DNA of 64,000 nucleotides from Branchiostoma floridae. Its lineage: Eukaryota; Chordata; Leptocardii; Amphioxiformes; Branchiostomatidae. The stretch lies in assembly GCF_000003815.2 (NCBI RefSeq), contig NC_049992.1:10152090-10216089 (forward strand), in the 5' to 3' direction. Of this stretch, positions 59,501 through 64,000 are shown one piece after another. Every line of letters starts with the position of its first letter. Position 1 is the stretch's first letter. A program made the position numbers and the translations under genes. The notes under the pieces were generated by a model. That model was not told the DNA's origin. It searched no databases and saw only the letters and a program-made list of their open reading frames with translations.

Positions 59501-61119
59501 ATACCTTACTGAATCAGATGATTTTGAAAAAAAGAAGCTTGTTTGCAAACAGAGTAATACAATTTTTTTGTATAACATATTTGACCTAGACTAGAGGACA
59601 TTGCCCCAAACTAAACACAAAGGCCTGGATTTTCCTTATCAGATTTTACTGAAATCAGTTATGGAACTGCTTTTAAACAACTGCTTTTTGAAATTTCATC
59701 CCCAGACAGTGTGTCATCTCTTATTTCACCTGTTGGAAGTTGAGCATCTGACTAACCAAGTTCAAAGTGCCAGTGACACGGCATTCTACACACTGACAAT
59801 ACACTACGATACAACTAACAACAAACAATGACACAACTGCAAAGTACAAGCACAGAGAAGGGCTACAACACTTCCTCCTCAGTTCAGCTGGTTCCAAGAA
59901 AAAAACACACAAGAAAAACAAGAAAATTGCTAAGTGGAATTTAAACTGAACACCGGGACAATGTTATGGTCCAAAGGGCACTTCTTATGTGACACAGGTC
60001 ATTCCAAATTTTTCCAACAACTGGAAAATGTCAAAACGTATAATGTTATAAAGCTGTAGACTATTGTTCAGATCCTACAATATTTAACACCAAACTTTAA
60101 CTTGTTTTCCATGATTATACTTCTTTTTAAAACATTATGTTAACTGGTATTAAATATGTTGCAAAAGACATACCCCCGTTAGGTAAGTGGCATGTCCCAT
60201 TGAACAAACCTAACAGGTGGATTGGTCACATCATTATGCAATGATAATTAAACGATAATAGTTTTGAAACAACCTCAAAGTAGCTCCAAACAGAGTACTG
60301 GTAATGCATGTTTTCATTCAAGCAATACACAATTGACCTAAAGAACATTGCCCCCAACCAGTTTATGGTTATGGAACTGCTTCAAAACAGCATTCAGTTG
60401 CTTCTCTACACAGCATCAAAAAAAGGGACCCAGAATTTTGGGCAGTTCTAACATCCATTAGTTTTGTTGTGCAAATGACAACAATACTGAGAAGATGGCA
60501 CTTTTCTAGTCAAGAACCGAATATGATGGGTCAAGTGTTAATTAATACCTTATACACGACCCATTATTGCCACTAGATTTGTCTTGTTGCTTGGGAAGGA
60601 GACTGTGAAAGTTATTCCAGGGTTCTATTTTTGAAGATTGACAAGCTGATAGATGGTTTTCTAATGGTACACAAACTGTACTTTGCATGTTGTAGAGAAA
60701 AAGGGGAAAGTTATTTACACTGATGATATACTTTCAGTTATCAACATCTGTCAGCACTGATTGATCTAGTATGAATATGCATGCAAATTAAATCAACATA
60801 AATTCTGCAATCTTCATCAGAAAAAATTGTCTTGGTGACAATACATTTGAAGATATCATAAAATGCTTTTTGGGTGGGATAAAAAATTTAATATGCGCAG
60901 TAGTTCTTGACAAAATCAGTTTATTTTTCGGAAACAGAATTGATGCAATATGTCAATTATCAAGGAAAGTTTGAACTACCTCGGATTATACATCAAACCT
61001 TAAGCACCACAAAGAAAATGGTTCACTTACCTAGTAGGAGACTCAAGAGGGACTCTTAAGGGTGCTTCATAAGGCTCTACCTGCATGCCGCAGCAAAAGC
61101 ATGCTTTCACAACCATCAT
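53566..61119 (-). CDS. NADK: NAD kinase (ATP:NAD+ 2'-phosphotransferase)
   Basis: Nine exons in translation order are 61119-61031, 58035-57906, 57172-57064, 56846-56761, 56220-56118, 55738-55538, 54857-54700, 54118-54036 and 53752-53566. All have GT-AG borders and consistent phases, giving 381 residues, somewhat shorter than human NADK (446). NAD kinase makes NADP+ in the cytosol. Family signatures are the catalytic GGDGTLL (exon 4, [14 protein letters not shown]), [51 protein letters not shown] (NAD-binding), [20 protein letters not shown] and [14 protein letters not shown]. The core exons are certain. The first exon ([20 protein letters not shown] and ten more residues) fits in phase and has a donor, but is not conserved with vertebrate N-termini I know; other 5' exons may exist beyond it. 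Confidence 0.93.
54250..54539. mobile_element. Long inverted-repeat element in an NADK intron
   Basis: The two halves are inverted copies over most of their length: agaagttgaatcagtcttta at the left and its inverse at the right, then cagtgaaatgaaa, caagacttta and aacaaagaa, each recurring in inverse order. It could fold into one large hairpin. No coding frame; no target duplication identified. Confidence 0.75.
56452..56575. repeat. Perfect 20-bp-arm hairpin with TTACCTGGATGTCTAACCT tail
   Basis: Arms AGTAGTTACTCAAGCAACTG (56,452-56,471) and its exact inverse (56,531-56,550) enclose 59 bases. The tail motif follows at 56,557-56,575, as in the insertion at 10,262-10,360, whose arms are unrelated. 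It lies in an NADK intron. Confidence 0.65.
57596..57884. mobile_element. TAGCCTCCTTC-type MITE in an NADK intron
   Basis: The element 57,605-57,875 has inverted ends of about 45 bp (TAGCCTCCTTCACAGACTTC against TAGCCTCCTTCGCAGACTTT), with a second inner inverted pair (gctagtttcaaagttggc). Flanks atctatgca and atccatgca match in eight of nine bases. It lies just 30 bases from NADK exon 2. Confidence 0.8.
58880..60400. repeat. Imperfect tandem duplication of 0.7-0.8 kb in NADK intron 1
   Basis: Sequence from about 58,880-59,690 recurs at about 59,690-60,400 in the same order. Anchors found in both are ccagacagtgtg-catctctta, aacacttcctcctc-gttcagc, gaacaccgggacaa or aacaccgggacaa, tggtccaaagggcact, ttaggtaagtggcatg and gttatggaactgctt. 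Indels separate the copies. Non-coding. Confidence 0.8.
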
Positions 61120-64000
61120 CTCAAAAAAAGTAGATTCGCTTTTGCGGTTTTGGGTGAAGTGGACAACTTTCCCACAAGGTATTTTTCTTGCAAAAAGACA
61201 ATTTAGGAAACTCAAAAGAAATTGCCAAAAAGGTTTGAGATAGCAGTGTTTCAGTCAGAAATATATATATTATTCAGCATCTACTATTTGATGTTCTAAG
61301 GTTCTAGCTGAAGAGCATGTTGTTCTTTGACATTAAACACAGGTGTTTTTGTCAGGTCTTTTTCAAGCCATATATGGTGTCACTAAATTTTGAATATGGG
61401 CCGTACCATTTCTAAAATTTTGGAGGAGTTTTTAACCTTTCTAAAAAATCTATTGCAAAAAAATAAACACATTTCTTATCCTTCCAAAACCTACTACTAG
61501 TAAGAAAATGGCTAACCAATTGCACTGTTATCTAATAAGAGTTATGGGCAAGTGGTAACTGAATCCATTTGTACCTTTCTTTGCCATCCTTTACAATAAT
61601 CAATGGACTAACAATTGCAGTTTGAAAGGAAACGAGTACTATGAAAATTCCATTTCCACACTTCATTAACTAAGATTTTCCAATAGACAAAAACATCTTG
61701 TGAGAAGGAAGGAAATAAATCTTAAAGGAAGACCGAAAGAATCAAACCATTTCTCACCTATGGTATTGCCTTGCCATACGCCTCCAAATCATGAAGATCT
61801 ATGAGGGGTGATCATAAGTTCTCGGCCTCACCCGGAAATAATAAGCACAACTCAAATTTTGAGGCACAACTTCATAGTATGAATCCTTTTATCAATATCA
61901 TCCAAATTTCAAATCATTGCAGTCATTACTTTCCAGGCATTCGTTTTTTGAAAATTAGAAGGTAAGTGGCGAGAAAAACAAGAGTGAAATGTGATCAGAC
62001 TTGTGTGGGTGGAGTTCCACATGCTGTAAATTCTTTGTCATTAACAAAAGACATTGTCAAAATGTTTGATAATGATTCTCTTCCTGCTTTCAAGCAGAAA
62101 AAAGTGGGTGTCTGACTTCCAGCAGCGCAAGTTGACCCGCACACCTCAGGTCGCAGCTCAATTGTCCACGTTTTTTCCTTCTCCCTTACCTAACGTTACT
62201 GGGTGTCGCCCGCAAAGTAATGATCATACTAATTTGAATTTTGGTACACATTCATAAAAGACTTTATACTTGACATCTATGCTTCAAAATCTGAGTTGTG
62301 CTTATCATCTTTGGGTGAGGCCGAGGACTTATTGATCACCCCTCGTAGACATTTTCTCAGTTATCATGTTGACAAACCAACAAACCATCACATCTATATG
62401 GAAACAGCCTTGAGCCTTTGCAGATAATCCATCAACCCATCAATTGTTGACATATGTCATGTATAAGTGTATGAATAATTTAGGATATTGATGTTTGCTC
62501 TTAGGAAAGATTTCTTGCCAAAAAGGTAAGTCAAAGTGGCAGATTATTGTCAAAGATTGATAGATTCCATATATATTATTTATTCTTAATATTTTGATTG
62601 TGTTAGTTTAGAATGTCATTAACCAAGACTGAAGTTTTTTGACAATTAGTGAAATTATATGAAACAATTTGATAATATGTTTCATTCCAAATATCCTTTC
62701 AAAAGTATGATGCTTATTCTTAAGTCTTGAAGGAGAATATAACATTTTCTTCGATGAAAAATTTCCGCTTTTCGCACTATGATGATCTAATATTTAAGAA
62801 AAGAAATCAAAACCACAACTGTTAAACAAATGTCTGTAGGATACAAGCCTCTGTGAGTTAATTATGGTTTATTTTGTGGGTTATTTGTTGCTGTTTGTAC
62901 ATTTGATGATGACATTTCTGACTTACATGACAGTGCGTTGTCTGGCGTACCATCATTCAGCACACCGGATGGGAGAAGTGGAAAATGCGCCTCACCATGT
63001 TTTTACCAACCTACCGGTAACTAATCGTGAGATCATATGGCCAGCAAAACAGGCAAACTAAACAAAATTCAACTAAATTGGGAAAGCTAATCATTAGTAT
63101 CAACTTTAACCCCTATTGGCCTGAACACAATTTTCACCAAAAACACTCAACCCTCTGACAATTTCAAAACCCTCCTTTCCGTAGAGGTAACAACAGTAAG
63201 AATATCAATATATTATACTTACATGTGAAAATCCTTGGCTATCCCAGGCATCCTATCTCCCCACTTCGAAACTCTAAAACCTCTTTCAATAAAGACCTTT
63301 CAATGACAATGTCTCTCTCCCGACACCAAATTCTGACAGCGATCTGGCAAGTTTGCTTCCATACAATGCCATGTTCCCCTCTAACCAATAGGTTTTATAT
63401 ACTAGTAATGGTTTGGGACTCTCCACTTTTGGTCAACAGTAAGGTTGGGCCAAGTGTGACATCATCAATTTCACCTCATGAATATTCATGACATCAAGGC
63501 CTTCCCTCCTATTGGTTTGCTCAACCAATCACAGAGATACAAATGGCTTCCTCATAGTGAGTCATGCCTTAGTTGATGACTGGGAGGTGATTCTCATTTG
63601 CAGAGTTGTATCACTTCTCAGAACAAGACTACAGACAGCACCCCAGTATGTCATGCTTATTACTGGGATGTCCCAAACATCCTGTCGATGCAATGATGGG
63701 ATACAATTTTTTATGTAACACTATTTCTGAGAAGGAAGCTAACCCCTATCACATCCACTACAACTTGGCTTTCTGCCAGTTCTTTGGATTTCAGCTTCCT
63801 AACTGTTGGCAGCCCCTACTACATACAGACAAGGACGTTACGTCCTTGATACAGACTGGTTCTTACATACAGACTGGTTCTGGTGAAGAAGAGGATTTCT
63901 CCATTTCTAACCCTACTTTTATCATATATCCTTCCTGTATAAGCCCAGAGAGATTTCTATCAAAATGAAAAGCACCCTTCCCCAAGCCTGAGCCAAGGTA
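61120..64000. other. Region upstream of the NADK first exon
   Basis: This AT-rich region contains the mariner-type element at 61,802-62,345. Around 63,476-63,530 there is a perfect 16-bp palindrome (TCATGAATATTCATGA, 63,476-63,491) followed by ATTGG and CCAATCA words about 20 bases apart, a possible promoter patch for NADK or a gene beyond the edge. No exon is supported. Confidence 0.4.
61800..62347. mobile_element. Tc1/mariner-type non-autonomous element
   Basis: The element 61,802-62,345 is flanked by TA on both sides. Its inverted repeats run about 55 bp, starting TGAGGGGTGATCATAAGT at the left and, reversed, CGAGGGGTGATCAATAAGT at the right, and ending in AATAAGCACAACTCA or GATAAGCACAACTCA. 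GGGGTGATC ends and the TA target are typical of mariner. At 544 bp there is no transposase. Confidence 0.8.

Noticed and set aside
1-64000. tRNA, rRNA or snRNA genes
   Set aside because: Reading both strands I saw no cloverleaf boxes or snRNA signatures; a covariance-model search would be decisive and could not be run.

Overview
The window is animal (metazoan) nuclear DNA. Its genes are split by introns with GT-AG borders, it is full of small inverted-repeat transposons, and it has one 248-base assembly gap. The gene set (a cluster of intelectins, a Rac-like GTPase fused to two BTB domains, RIO kinase 1, NAD kinase) and the very high indel load between near-identical copies fit a lancelet (Branchiostoma) best. 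That species call is inference from gene content, not from a search.

Positions 1-29,521 are two copies of one unit: intelectin (+), racA-like Rho-BTB gene (-), RIOK1 (+), intelectin (-). Copy A runs 1 to about 16,346 and copy B about 16,359 to 29,521. Introns and spacers of the copies differ by many insertions, several of them precise transposon insertions with an empty site in the other copy. The copies meet inside coding sequence: two head-to-head intelectins, both lacking their 5' halves, are joined at 16,346-16,359. Copy A is decaying: its GTPase first exon is cut by a minisatellite insert, and its RIOK1 has frameshifts and a stop. In copy B both genes are intact. The unit may be a real tandem duplication or two haplotypes joined by the assembler. 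A further complete intelectin lies at 30,521-31,792.

Positions 31,793-37,318 hold no gene I can support; they contain two small MITEs, a hairpin and the gap. Positions 37,319-49,866 hold one large gene for a very acidic, low-complexity protein dominated by an exon of about 9 kb. It carries about ten copies of a basic/aromatic motif (core LRSKTVYYGSGPSARSGF), an AT-hook and several layers of internal tandem repeat. I do not recognise the family. The reading frame is broken three times, always in the same direction.

Positions 49,867-53,565 have no recognisable gene. Positions 53,566-61,119 hold NAD kinase on the minus strand, with all catalytic exons identified and a phase-compatible, cysteine-rich first exon. 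Its introns contain several inverted-repeat elements and a tandem duplication. The last 2.9 kb contain a mariner-type inverted-repeat element and nothing else I can call.

Functionally the window mixes secreted glycan-binding lectins of innate immunity with housekeeping genes (ribosome-maturation kinase, NADP synthesis), a small-GTPase/BTB adaptor and an unknown, probably nuclear, acidic repeat protein. Nothing suggests that they act together.
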